Shown here: in pieces, positions 8,829-16,943 of the stretch
Numbering within the stretch: the stretch's first letter is position 1
Layout: the number at the start of each line of letters is the position of its first letter
Origin: Gemmatimonadaceae bacterium
Lineage (GTDB): Bacteria > Gemmatimonadota > Gemmatimonadetes > Gemmatimonadales > Gemmatimonadaceae
Reading direction: 5' to 3'
Assembly (NCBI GenBank): GCA_019186945.1
Contig: JABAQJ010000002.1
Location: 461,897 to 525,896, forward strand
DNA: 64,000 bases
Position numbers and translations under genes: made by a program
The notes under the pieces: model-generated
Database searches by the model: none
Told to the model about the DNA's origin: nothing
What the model saw: the letters and a program-made list of their open reading frames with translations, nothing else

Positions 8829-9551
8829 ATGCGATTGCTGGTGGTGGAAGACGATGCCCGGCTTGCCGATATGCTCGGCCGGTCGCTGCGCGAGAAGGGC
8901 TACGCGGTCGACCTGGCGCCGGACGGCGAACAGGCGACCTACCTGGCGGCCGTGAACACCTACGATGCCGTCGTGCTGGACGTAGGTCTGCCGGACAGGA
9001 GCGGGACGGAAGTGGCACGCGAGATCCGGCGACGCGCCAACCCGGTCCCGATCCTGATGCTGACAGCGCGCGACTCGTTAGGTGATCGCGTCAAGGGACT
9101 GGACGCCGGCGCCGACGACTACCTCACCAAGCCCTTTGAGCTGGAAGAACTGTACGCGCGTCTACGCGCCCTCCTGCGACGGATGCCCGCGATGCTGCCG
9201 TCGATCCTGCAGGTGGCTGACCTGGAGATAGATACTGCCGGGCAGACGGTGCGGCGCGCCGGGCGCGAACTCCCGCTCACCGGGAAGGAATACGTCATGC
9301 TCGAGTATCTGGCGCGAAGCGCGGGCCGCGTCGTTGGCCGGGCCGAACTGTGCGAGCATGTCTGGGACGAGAACCATGACCCATTCTCCAACGCCATCGA
9401 AGTCTACATCAACCGATTGCGCAAGAAGGTCGACGAGGGGTTCGAGACGCCGCTAATCCATACCAGGCGCGGCGCCGGATACCTGCTCGCGTCGCTGGAA
9501 CCGAGCGAAGGCGAGGGAACCGAGGCCGCCCGGAATCCGCATCGGACCTGA
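8829..9551 (+). CDS. OmpR/PhoB-family response regulator
   Basis: The 240-residue protein starts at ATG 8829, after CGGGGAGCC. The receiver domain has acidic residues in VVEDDARL, phosphoacceptor Asp51 (VVLDVGLPD), T in LTARD and Lys in YLTKPFE. The C-terminal winged helix is complete, with recognition-helix region SNAIEVYINRLRKKVD and wing IHTRRGAGYLL. It is the transcriptional partner of the histidine kinase that begins 2 bp after its stop. The signal sensed is unknown. Confidence 0.95.
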   Translation: MRLLVVEDDARLADMLGRSLREKGYAVDLAPDGEQATYLAAVNTYDAVVLDVGLPDRSGTEVAREIRRRANPVPILMLTARDSLGDRVKGLDAGADDYLTKPFELEELYARLRALLRRMPAMLPSILQVADLEIDTAGQTVRRAGRELPLTGKEYVMLEYLARSAGRVVGRAELCEHVWDENHDPFSNAIEVYINRLRKKVDEGFETPLIHTRRGAGYLLASLEPSEGEGTEAARNPHRT

Positions 9552-9553
9552 CG

Positions 9554-11041
9554 ATGCTCCACCCGATCCGTGCCCGGCTGGCAGGGTGGTATGCCGGCGT
9601 CTTTGCTCTGTTTCTTGCCCTGTGCGGCGCAGCATCCTACGGATTCCTCTCCTACACGAGTCGCGAACGGATCGACGAGTTCCTCGCTGAGACCGCGGCC
9701 GCGGTCGCGGGCGCGATGGAGTTCGAACGCAAGAACGGCGCAGATCCCGAACAGGCTATCGACAACGTCCTCAGGGAGTTCCGACTGCGCGAGACGCAGA
9801 TTGCGGTCTTCGATCGCCAGGCGAACGCGATGCGTGACGCCCACCTCCTGCTCGACTCCGGCACGACAGCCCAACGCGTCAACGTCGCCCCGCTGCTGCA
9901 GGATCCCGGGCCCCTCCTCAGTGCCGCCGGTTCCGTGCCATCGGTAAGCACGCACCGCCAGGACAGACAGCTGATACGCCTGTACCTGCTGCCCTATACG
10001 CTTGGAGCACGCCCGCTGGTGATTGGCGCCGCACAGAGCATGCGCGCGCAGCAGCGAATGCTGCGTGAGGCGGAAATCGTGCTGGCGGTTGGCATCCCTG
10101 TGATGATCGCGCTCGCATCGATCGGCGGATACATCCTCGCGCGCCAGGGGCTGCACCCAGTCGTCGCCATGAGCGAACGCGCGGAGGCAATCGGAGCAGC
10201 GAACCTGCATGAGCGACTCCCGGTGCGGAACGCACGCGACGAACTGGGACGCCTGGCCACGGTCTTCAACCTGCTGCTCGCGCGCATCGAAAGCTCGTTC
10301 GAGCAGCAGCGGCGCTTCATGTCCGACGCTTCACACGAACTACGCACGCCCGTCGCGATCATCAGTGGCGAGAGCGAACTGGCGTTGTCCAGGACCGATC
10401 GCGACACCAGGGAACTCCGTGCCTCCCTGGCTGCAATCAAGGATGAGAGCGCACGACTTCGGGGCATCGTCGACGACCTGTTCTGGCTGGCGCAGTCGAA
10501 CGCAGGCGAGCCGGCGTTCCGGCCGGAGGAACTGTATCTGCGGGATGTCGTGGAGGTGTGCCTCCGTGGCGCGCGCACTCTGGCCTCGGTCAAGGGAGTC
10601 TCGCTGAAAGCGGACCTGTGCGACGACGACCTCGCCCTCCGTGGCGACGAGGCACTGCTCAAGAGGGTGGTGATGAACCTCCTCGACAATGCGATCAAGT
10701 ACACGCCCACGGGGGGGCGAGTCACGCTGTCCACCAGTCGTGAGGAGCTTATGGCTGTGGTCCTGGTGTCAGACACCGGACCCGGGGTCTCCGTCGAGGA
10801 CCGGGAACGGATCTTCGACCGCTTCTACCGGTCGCCGTCGATGGTGGCCAGGGGCTCGCGTCCATCGGGCGCCGGTCTGGGGCTGGCGATAGCGCGATGG
10901 GTGGCACGGGCGCACGGCGGTGACGTGACGCTGGCGAGCGCCGAGCCCACGGGATCGGTCTTTCGACTGCAGGTTCCGCTCCCATTGGCGAGTACAGACA
11001 AGAACCGGGTCGTGAGCGGACGAGCCCACGACCCGGTCTGA
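9554..11041 (+). CDS. Two-component sensor histidine kinase
   Basis: The protein has 495 residues. A first membrane segment lies at about 9-35, a periplasmic sensor region of about 135 residues follows, and a second membrane segment sits near 175-195. HAMP comes next, then HisKA with His260 in SDASHELRTPVAI, then HATPase with N box NLLDNAIKYTP, G1 box SDTGPGV, F box IFDRFYRS and G2 box GAGLGLAIA. It phosphorylates the adjacent response regulator. The 3' end of the coding sequence contains a 10-bp inverted repeat (11005-11014 with 11028-11037), which could serve as a terminator-like hairpin ahead of the convergent OmpA-type gene 17 bp away. Confidence 0.95.
   Translation: MLHPIRARLAGWYAGVFALFLALCGAASYGFLSYTSRERIDEFLAETAAAVAGAMEFERKNGADPEQAIDNVLREFRLRETQIAVFDRQANAMRDAHLLLDSGTTAQRVNVAPLLQDPGPLLSAAGSVPSVSTHRQDRQLIRLYLLPYTLGARPLVIGAAQSMRAQQRMLREAEIVLAVGIPVMIALASIGGYILARQGLHPVVAMSERAEAIGAANLHERLPVRNARDELGRLATVFNLLLARIESSFEQQRRFMSDASHELRTPVAIISGESELALSRTDRDTRELRASLAAIKDESARLRGIVDDLFWLAQSNAGEPAFRPEELYLRDVVEVCLRGARTLASVKGVSLKADLCDDDLALRGDEALLKRVVMNLLDNAIKYTPTGGRVTLSTSREELMAVVLVSDTGPGVSVEDRERIFDRFYRSPSMVARGSRPSGAGLGLAIARWVARAHGGDVTLASAEPTGSVFRLQVPLPLASTDKNRVVSGRAHDPV
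11005..11037. terminator. Hairpin at the 3' end of the histidine kinase gene
   Basis: CCGGGTCGTG and CACGACCCGG form a perfect 10-bp stem with a 13-nt loop. It lies inside the last codons of the kinase gene and 22 bp from the end of the convergent lipoprotein gene. There is no T-run, so intrinsic termination is not assured. Confidence 0.45.
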
Positions 11042-11058
11042 AAGCACCGAAGAGTCGT

Positions 11059-11721
11059 CTACTGGATGCTGCTCGTGACCTGACCGCTGGCGGCAGGCGT
11101 TTCCACGACGAACACGACGCGGCGGTTGGCCTGCGCTCCCGGCTGTTCCTTTTCGGCTCCGGGTGCAACCTGGCGATCTTCGCCGTAGCCGACCGTCTTG
11201 ACGCTTACGCCGGCGAGCCCGGCCTGGGCGAGATAGGCGGCCACGTTGTCCGCGCGGCGGCGCGAAAGGTCGAGATTGTACTTGGTTGATCCTGACGGGT
11301 CGGCGAATCCTTCCACCGTCAGCATCGACCCGCCGTAGTACTTGTTCACGATCCGGACGAAACGATCGAGCAGCGGCCGATCGTCGTCGCGCACTGACGC
11401 GTCGTCATAGGCGAAAGTGACCGGCATGGCGAACTTCATCCCGTCTTCCATCGCCGTGATCTTCGCGCCGAACTCCGTGCGGAGCGCCGTCAGGTCGCGA
11501 CGGAGCGCTTCGACATCGGTCTTGACGGAGGAAATCTCGGTGCGCACGGCCGCGAATTCGGACGTCATGGTATTGCTCAAGCTGCTGTCCCCGGAGGCTC
11601 GGGCCGTCCGTTCGGCAGCGACCCCCGTTTCCACCTGTTGGCGAACGAACCCCTTGGTCGCGCACGCGGTCAGGCTGAACGCACCGAGCGCGACCGCCGC
11701 TAGCGTTTTGACACTGCTCAT
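11059..11721 (-). CDS. OmpA-family lipoprotein
   Basis: The 220-residue protein has lipobox L-T-A-C, so Cys20 would be lipidated. A heptad-like, Lpp-type coiled region at about 30-100 (SSVKTDVEALRRDLTALRTE) is followed by a C-terminal OmpA domain. That domain contains FAYDDASVRDDD, LTVEGFADPSGSTKYNLDLS and RRADNVAAYL, which bind peptidoglycan in the family. It probably anchors outer membrane to wall. The NR segment in AQANRRVVFVVE is the usual end of the OmpA fold. It is convergent with the histidine kinase gene and transcribed alone. Confidence 0.9.
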   Translation of the reverse strand: MSSVKTLAAVALGAFSLTACATKGFVRQQVETGVAAERTARASGDSSLSNTMTSEFAAVRTEISSVKTDVEALRRDLTALRTEFGAKITAMEDGMKFAMPVTFAYDDASVRDDDRPLLDRFVRIVNKYYGGSMLTVEGFADPSGSTKYNLDLSRRRADNVAAYLAQAGLAGVSVKTVGYGEDRQVAPGAEKEQPGAQANRRVVFVVETPAASGQVTSSIQ

Positions 11722-11938
11722 GACTCACTCCACGTGAAGAGTGTTGGCTGTATACCGACAACGCGTCGCGGGAAATCGCGATCCCCCGGAAGCGCGAGCG
11801 GAGTATATGCGCGTGTCAATCATTCGCGCGTGACGGCAGTCACAACCGCCGCGGCCTCATGAAAGTTTAATCCTGCTGGCGGCCGGGAGCGCCGATTCCG
11901 GTGACCGTGTGGTGCGATGCAGCTGGCGGCGAGCCCGG

Positions 11939-12553
11939 CTATTCCAGGTCCAGTTCCAGCTGCCTGATCCGGAAGCTGGCGCGATGATGCGGCGTGGCGC
12001 CCCAGAGGTCCAGTGCCCCGACATGCTCGGCCGTGGCGTAGCCCACGTTGCGCTCCCACGCATACCGGGGGTACCGGACCGCGAGGGCGCGCATCAACCG
12101 GTCGCGCGTAACCTTGGCGATGATCGAGGCGCAGGCGACGGAGTAGCAGCGTGCATCGGCATCGACGATTGCGGTATGCACGATGCCCAACGTGCGAATC
12201 GGTTTCCCGTCGATCAGAACGTGGTCCGGCGCAATCTCCAGGCGGCCGACCGCCCGCCGCATCGCCAGTGACGTGGCGTGATAAATGTTGAACCTGTCGA
12301 TCTCGCGGACCGAGGCCGCACCGACGCCGATGCCTAACGCCACGGCCCTGATGCGCGCCGCCAGCGCGTTGCGCTGGGACTCCGCCAGCGCCTTCGAATC
12401 CGCCACCCCGCGAATGGCGCGACGATCCGGCGGCATGATCACCGCACATGCGACGACGGGGCCCGCAAGGGGGCCCCGTCCAACTTCGTCGACACCTGCC
12501 AGACACGGACCGTGAGCGGCCCGTAGCTCACTCTCGCAGCGGCTCCAGCGCAT
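11939..12553 (-). CDS. rnhB: Ribonuclease HII
   Basis: This 204-residue enzyme cleaves the RNA strand of RNA-DNA hybrids and misincorporated ribonucleotides. The catalytic DEDD set is recognisable: Asp and Glu in AGVDEVGRGPLAGPVV, Asp in VLIDGKPI and Asp in AIVDADARCYSVACASIIAK. Length and order are normal for the family. It lies 38 bp after rplS and is the last gene of the ribosomal-protein/tRNA-modification cluster. A copy of CGTTAGGC (12332-12339, minus) is read as Leu-Gly in RAVALGIG. Confidence 0.95.
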   Translation of the reverse strand: MRWSRCESELRAAHGPCLAGVDEVGRGPLAGPVVACAVIMPPDRRAIRGVADSKALAESQRNALAARIRAVALGIGVGAASVREIDRFNIYHATSLAMRRAVGRLEIAPDHVLIDGKPIRTLGIVHTAIVDADARCYSVACASIIAKVTRDRLMRALAVRYPRYAWERNVGYATAEHVGALDLWGATPHHRASFRIRQLELDLE

Positions 12554-12591
12554 CGCGGTTCGGTCGCTGGTGCTCGGCGGCCGCCCCGGCG

Positions 12592-12972
12592 TCAGGCCGG
12601 CGGCGTCTCCGTGACCGGAACCGAAACCCGGAGCTTCTTCTCCCGGATACGAGTCGCCTTGCCCGTAAGGTGGCGCAAATAGTACAGCTTGGCCCGCCGC
12701 ACCCGACCGCGCCGGACAACGACGATGTCCGCGAGTAACGGACTGTGAACCGGGAAAATGCGCTCGACTCCGACACCGTTGGAAATCTTCCGAACGGTGA
12801 ACGTCGCGCTGACGCCAGATCCACGACGGGCGATGCAGACGCCCTCGAACGCCTGAAGGCGCTCCTTGTCCCCTTCACGAACGCGCACGCTGACGCGCAG
12901 CGTATCGCCGGCGCGGAATGGAGGAATCTTCGTGCGCAACCATTCCTTCTGGGTCTCGATAAACGGATGCAT
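12592..12972 (-). CDS. rplS: 50S ribosomal protein L19
   Basis: The 126-residue protein carries the L19 signatures [54 protein letters not shown] and [12 protein letters not shown] chose the ATG at 12972 (MHPFIETQ) because L19 proteins begin just before this helix; a longer in-frame start at 13005 adds eleven unrelated residues. It stabilises the 30S-50S interface. It lies 132 bp downstream of the inserted lipoprotein gene and 38 bp upstream of rnhB. Confidence 0.95.
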   Translation of the reverse strand: MHPFIETQKEWLRTKIPPFRAGDTLRVSVRVREGDKERLQAFEGVCIARRGSGVSATFTVRKISNGVGVERIFPVHSPLLADIVVVRRGRVRRAKLYYLRHLTGKATRIREKKLRVSVPVTETPPA

Positions 12973-13104
12973 ATGACGACCGGGTCGTTGCCCGCAAAGG
13001 GTCAATCCAGAGAGACCCGTAACGTAAGCCTCTCCCGCACCTTACGGTAGCCCATGGAGAGCCCCAGGCTGGCTCACGCGCCGTGCTGGGCCGCGATCCC
13101 GGAG

Positions 13105-13659
13105 CTAACGACCTCCGAGCGGTCCGGCAAGCGTGCCCGAAGCAGGCTGATTGCCGCGAATCACCACTCGGTACTCCTCCGGATGCTCCCGAATCCGCGC
13201 GAGCAGCGCCTCCGGAGGGAGGAACCGCGACAAGCTCGCCGTACCCCGGACCGAAATCCGTGCGCCGCGCATCGTCACGTCGGCGAACAACGTAGCGATC
13301 ACGTCGAACGTGCTGTCGCTCGCGACATGCACTACCTGTGCCTGCGTAAATGTGTGGCGACTTGAATTGACGATCCGAACCCGGTACTCGATGACGTTGT
13401 CCGGACGTAGCGACAGAGTCGCTGATCCACTGGTGACAGCCGGTTTCTCGGCCTCGCTACCAGATACGGCATACAATGGGATGGAGAACGAGGACCGCTC
13501 GGCCGCCACTGGGCGAACGGCGGCCCCAGCCGGGATCGCTCGCAGAACATGGCTGGCGTTCCTTGTCACTCCAGAACATGCCGTCGCGCCCCAAACGGTA
13601 GCGGCAGCCCCTAGGAGCAAGGAATGCGGTCGGCGTCGGCAAGCGGTAGCGAGTCTCAC
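13105..13659 (-). CDS. CHRD-like domain lipoprotein within the trmD-rplS operon
   Basis: GTG at 13659 overlaps the trmD stop (GTGA), giving 184 residues. The N-terminus is a lipoprotein signal, LLLGAAATVWGATAC. The rest is one beta-rich domain similar to CHRD modules: ATLSLRPDNVIEYRVRIV, a central strand pair, then LPPEALLARIREHPEEYRVV and SGTLAGPL. The long C-terminal alpha segment before the final strand is typical of CHRD. Such proteins are exported; the function is unknown. Finding a lipoprotein coupled to trmD in a ribosomal operon is unusual. The CHRD assignment is by motif layout only. Confidence 0.7.
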   Translation of the reverse strand: MRLATACRRRPHSLLLGAAATVWGATACSGVTRNASHVLRAIPAGAAVRPVAAERSSFSIPLYAVSGSEAEKPAVTSGSATLSLRPDNVIEYRVRIVNSSRHTFTQAQVVHVASDSTFDVIATLFADVTMRGARISVRGTASLSRFLPPEALLARIREHPEEYRVVIRGNQPASGTLAGPLGGR

Positions 13660-14327
13660 GCGACCCCCGACGTGCCGTGGCGCTCCCGCGACAGCCGTTC
13701 GCCCTCTTCCCGCCGCCAATCGGCAATCCGCTTGTGATCGCCGGACAAGAGCACCTCGGGCACACTCAACCCGCGGTACTCGACGGGACGCGTGTAGCTC
13801 GGTGCCGAAAGCTCCCGGTCGAAAAACGAATCCGAATAGGCGCTGTCCAGGTCGGACATGGCGCCGGGGAGGAGGCGCACAGTGGCGTCGATGATCGCCA
13901 GTGCGGCCGGTTCTCCACCTGACAGCACGAAGTCACCTAACGAAACCAGTTCCGTGGCCAGACCATCGGCGACGCGCTGGTCGACGTCCTTGTAGTGCCC
14001 GCACAGCAGGAGCAGTTCCTCGCAGCCGGCATAGCGCCTGGCATGGTCCTGCGTGAACGGCGTGCCACGGGGAGTCAGCAGCACCACGGGGCCGGTCGGT
14101 CGAAGTGCGTCGACAGCTTCAAAGAACGGCTCGGGCTTCATCACCATGCCCGCACCGCCGCCGTACGGGTAGTCGTCGACAGTGCGATGTCGGTCATGCG
14201 TGAAATCGCGAAGATCGACGATACGGTACTCCACCGCCCTGCACGCGGCAGCCCGCGCCGGAATGCTCAAGGAGAGCGGTCCGGCGAAGAACTCGGGGAA
14301 GATCGTGAGCACCGAAAGTCGCAGCAT
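13656..14327 (-). CDS. trmD: tRNA (guanine37-N1)-methyltransferase
   Basis: The 223-residue protein starts LRLSVLTIFPEFFAGPLSLS. The SAM-binding trefoil-knot region includes LLLCGHYKDVDQRV, LVSLGDFVLSGGEPAAL and SDLDSAYSDSFFD. It methylates G37 of tRNAs and prevents +1 frameshifting. It begins 1 bp after the rimM stop and overlaps the following lipoprotein gene by GTGA. The second line of the knot carries the CGTTAGGT variant of the recurrent octamer. Confidence 0.96.
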   Translation of the reverse strand: MLRLSVLTIFPEFFAGPLSLSIPARAAACRAVEYRIVDLRDFTHDRHRTVDDYPYGGGAGMVMKPEPFFEAVDALRPTGPVVLLTPRGTPFTQDHARRYAGCEELLLLCGHYKDVDQRVADGLATELVSLGDFVLSGGEPAALAIIDATVRLLPGAMSDLDSAYSDSFFDRELSAPSYTRPVEYRGLSVPEVLLSGDHKRIADWRREEGERLSRERHGTSGVA

Positions 14328-14328
14328 T

Positions 14329-14886
14329 CTAATCGAGAAAACCTTCCGGCAATTCTACCGTGATTCGTCTTTCCCGGGGATCGACCTCACGAACGAACAC
14401 ATCGTGAAAGGGAATCAGTATTTCCTTGCGCTCCTGCCGCACCTCAAGCATGACGCCCTGCGGCAGTTCGTACCAGCCCTCTACCAAACCCAGGTCGGCA
14501 CCGGAGGTGGTTGCAACCTGCATGCCGATCAGCTCGTGGCGGAAGACTTCGCCGTCGCGGGGCGCATCGAGCTCGGAACGGAGCACGAACAGCATGCGAC
14601 CGCGGAGGGCGACCGCGCTGTCCCGATCGGCCACGCCCTCGAGGTGCACACGGATACTCCTCCCTCGGCTTGCGGCCTGACTGACGGTAAAAGGCCGTAG
14701 CGTCCGGGGTTCCGGGCCCTGGGAATCGCCGAGGAACACGCGGGCGCCGGGCGCGAAGACAACGTCCGGCGCGTCGGTGTGCGACTCGACCCAGAAGTCA
14801 CCTCTGACCCCGTGGGCCTTCCTGATGTGTCCGACAATCGCCAGGTCCGGAAGCGCGACTGCCGGACCCTGCGATGCGTGAGGCAC
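14329..14886 (-). CDS. rimM: 16S rRNA processing protein RimM
   Basis: The 185-residue protein begins at GTG 14886. The N-terminal RimM domain has AIVGHIRKAHGVRGDFWVES, and the C-terminal PRC-barrel has HELIGMQVATTSGADLGLVE and EVRQERKEILIPFHDVFVRE. It binds S19 and matures the 30S head. It lies 9 bp after rpsP and 1 bp before trmD, the standard gene order. Confidence 0.95.
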   Translation of the reverse strand: MPHASQGPAVALPDLAIVGHIRKAHGVRGDFWVESHTDAPDVVFAPGARVFLGDSQGPEPRTLRPFTVSQAASRGRSIRVHLEGVADRDSAVALRGRMLFVLRSELDAPRDGEVFRHELIGMQVATTSGADLGLVEGWYELPQGVMLEVRQERKEILIPFHDVFVREVDPRERRITVELPEGFLD

Positions 14887-14895
14887 GACCCGGTA

Positions 14896-15216
14896 CTACG
14901 CCTCTTCGGCGCGTTCCGCGAGCGGTATTGCGCTCGCCTGTCGCCTGATGGCGACGCGCGATTCGTGGCGTGCCTTGAGGATGCCGGCGCGCCGCAGGAT
15001 GGAGCGCACCGTGTCGCTTGGCTGTGCGCCAACGTTCAGCCAGTGCTCGATGCGGGCGACGTCGAGATTCACGCCCTGGTTGTCCTTGGCGCGTGGGGCG
15101 TACTGGCCGACGATCTCGATGAAACGTCCGTCACGCGGGCTTTGGGAGTCGGCGACAACGATGCGGTAGATCGGCTGCTTCTTGCGGCCGACACGTCGAA
15201 GGCGAAGGCGAACCAT
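14896..15216 (-). CDS. rpsP: 30S ribosomal protein S16
   Basis: The 106-residue protein starts at ATG 15216 ([20 protein letters not shown]). The family signature [18 protein letters not shown] follows, then the [21 protein letters not shown] helix region. A longer upstream frame is not S16-like and was excluded. The basic C-terminal extension is short. It is the first ribosomal gene of the rpsP-rimM-trmD set, 114 bp downstream of ffh. Confidence 0.96.
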   Translation of the reverse strand: MVRLRLRRVGRKKQPIYRIVVADSQSPRDGRFIEIVGQYAPRAKDNQGVNLDVARIEHWLNVGAQPSDTVRSILRRAGILKARHESRVAIRRQASAIPLAERAEEA

Positions 15217-15228
15217 GAACCGTGTCCT

Positions 15229-15236
15229 CGTTAGGT
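15229..15236 (+). repeat. Intergenic CGTTAGGT octamer
   Basis: This variant of the recurrent CGTTAGGC motif lies 12 bp upstream of the rpsP start, outside any coding frame. Confidence 0.6.
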
Positions 15237-15330
15237 CTGTACGATCGAGCAACTGCGGCGGGCTCCTCGCGACATCCGGCATTTCCGGTGCGCACCCGCA
15301 TTTCCCCGCCCAATCCGACGGGCGATGCCG

Positions 15331-16662
15331 CTACCTCATTCCGAACATCCCGGGTGGCATGCCCATTCGGCCCCCGGACGAGGCCTTCTTCATCATCTTC
15401 TGCATATCCCGGAACTGCTCGAGCAGGCGATTGACTTCGCTGATCGGCCGGCCGCTTCCTCTGGCGATGCGCGCGCGGCGCGATCCATTGAGCAGCGATG
15501 GCGTCTTGCGCTCCTCTGGCGTCATCGAGAGCACGATCGCCTCGACGTGCCTGATGCGCCTGGGATCGAGGTTGGCGTTCTTGAGCATCTTCGCATTCAC
15601 GCCGGGCAGCATCTTCAACACGCCCTCGAGCGGGCCGAGCTTCTGCATCTGCTTCATGGCTGTGAGGAAGTCGTTCAGGTCCACGCCTTCCTTGCGGACC
15701 TTTTTCTCCAGCTTTTTCGCCTCGGCGGCGTCGAACGATTCCTGCGCCTTCTCCACCAGGGAGAGCACGTCGCCCATCTGCAGGATGCGTCCGGCCATGC
15801 GCTCCGGATGGAACTCTTCCAGCGCGTCCGATTTCTCTCCGACGCCGATATACTTGATCGGCTTCTTCGTGGCACCGTAGATCGAGAGCGCAGCACCGCC
15901 GCGGGCGTCTCCGTCCATCTTCGTCAGGATAATCCCGGTAACGCCTAACGTGTCGTTGAAACCCTGAGCGATCCGGACGGCATCCTGGCCAGTCATGCCG
16001 TCGGCGACGAGGAGGATCTCATCCGGTCGGACGGCTTCCTTGAGGCGCACGAGTTCGCGCATCATCTCGTCGTCGATCTGCAGGCGCCCAGCCGTGTCCA
16101 GAATGACGACCCGGTCGCGCGCTCGTCTGGATTCCTCGATGCCTGCCTTGGCAATCCGGACCACATCCTTCGTCGTTCGGTCTACATGGACGGGGACTTC
16201 CAGCTGGGCGCCGAGTGTTTCGAGCTGGTCGATCGCGGCCGGCCGGTAGACGTCGGCAGCGACGAGGCGTGTGGGGCGGCCTTCCGCTTTCAGCCGGCGT
16301 GCCAGCTTGGCAGCCGACGTGGTTTTCCCCGATCCCTGCAGGCCGACCATCATCACCACCGTTGGCGGGACCGTCGAGAGCTTCAGCCCCTCACGGCGCT
16401 CGCCCAGCATGGCGGTGAGTTCGTCATGCACGACCTTGACGAGTTGCTGCGCCGGCTGGATGGAGCGGAGCGCGGCCACACCGACGGCCTTCTTTTCGAT
16501 CCGTTCGAGGAACTCGCGCGTCAGCTGAAACGAGACGTCGGCCTCGAGCAGGACGCGTCGGATCTCGCGAAGGCCGTCCTTGATGTCGGCATCGGTCAGG
16601 ACCCCGCGACCACGGAGCTTCGTGAAGACGCCGCCGAGCTTTTCGGAGAGTTCGTCAAACAT
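15331..16662 (-). CDS. ffh: Signal recognition particle protein Ffh (SRP54)
   Basis: The protein has 443 residues. The N domain is followed by the G domain with GLQGSGKTTSAAKLA (G1), DTAGRLQIDDEMM (G3), TKMDGDARGG (G4) and GVGEKSDALEEF (G5). The Met-rich M domain ends in MQKMMKKASSGGRMGM. It targets nascent membrane proteins to FtsY with 4.5S RNA; no SRP RNA is visible nearby. It is divergent from lon across 281 bp. Gene order ffh-rpsP-rimM-trmD-rplS-rnhB is a conserved bacterial arrangement. Confidence 0.97.
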   Translation of the reverse strand: MFDELSEKLGGVFTKLRGRGVLTDADIKDGLREIRRVLLEADVSFQLTREFLERIEKKAVGVAALRSIQPAQQLVKVVHDELTAMLGERREGLKLSTVPPTVVMMVGLQGSGKTTSAAKLARRLKAEGRPTRLVAADVYRPAAIDQLETLGAQLEVPVHVDRTTKDVVRIAKAGIEESRRARDRVVILDTAGRLQIDDEMMRELVRLKEAVRPDEILLVADGMTGQDAVRIAQGFNDTLGVTGIILTKMDGDARGGAALSIYGATKKPIKYIGVGEKSDALEEFHPERMAGRILQMGDVLSLVEKAQESFDAAEAKKLEKKVRKEGVDLNDFLTAMKQMQKLGPLEGVLKMLPGVNAKMLKNANLDPRRIRHVEAIVLSMTPEERKTPSLLNGSRRARIARGSGRPISEVNRLLEQFRDMQKMMKKASSGGRMGMPPGMFGMR

Positions 16663-16943
16663 AGCGAGCCGGGAAAGGTATCCGAGTGCCTTCCCGAATA
16701 CCAGCTACAGCATGTCTGGTACGCTGGCCCCGCCGAGCCACCGAGCAAGACTGCCGGCATCGTTGCCGATGGCGCGGTCCATCCGTTGTGCTTTCGGGGC
16801 GGCGACGACTCCCCTAGGGGGGCCGTGAGCCGAGACTTACTTTTGTCCGTCGGTTGTGGCGACGATGGATGGCGCTCGGTCGGCGCGCCGATCCGTTGCA
16901 GCCGGCGCCGGGATCGCGAACGAACTCAGCCAGCACAATCCGA

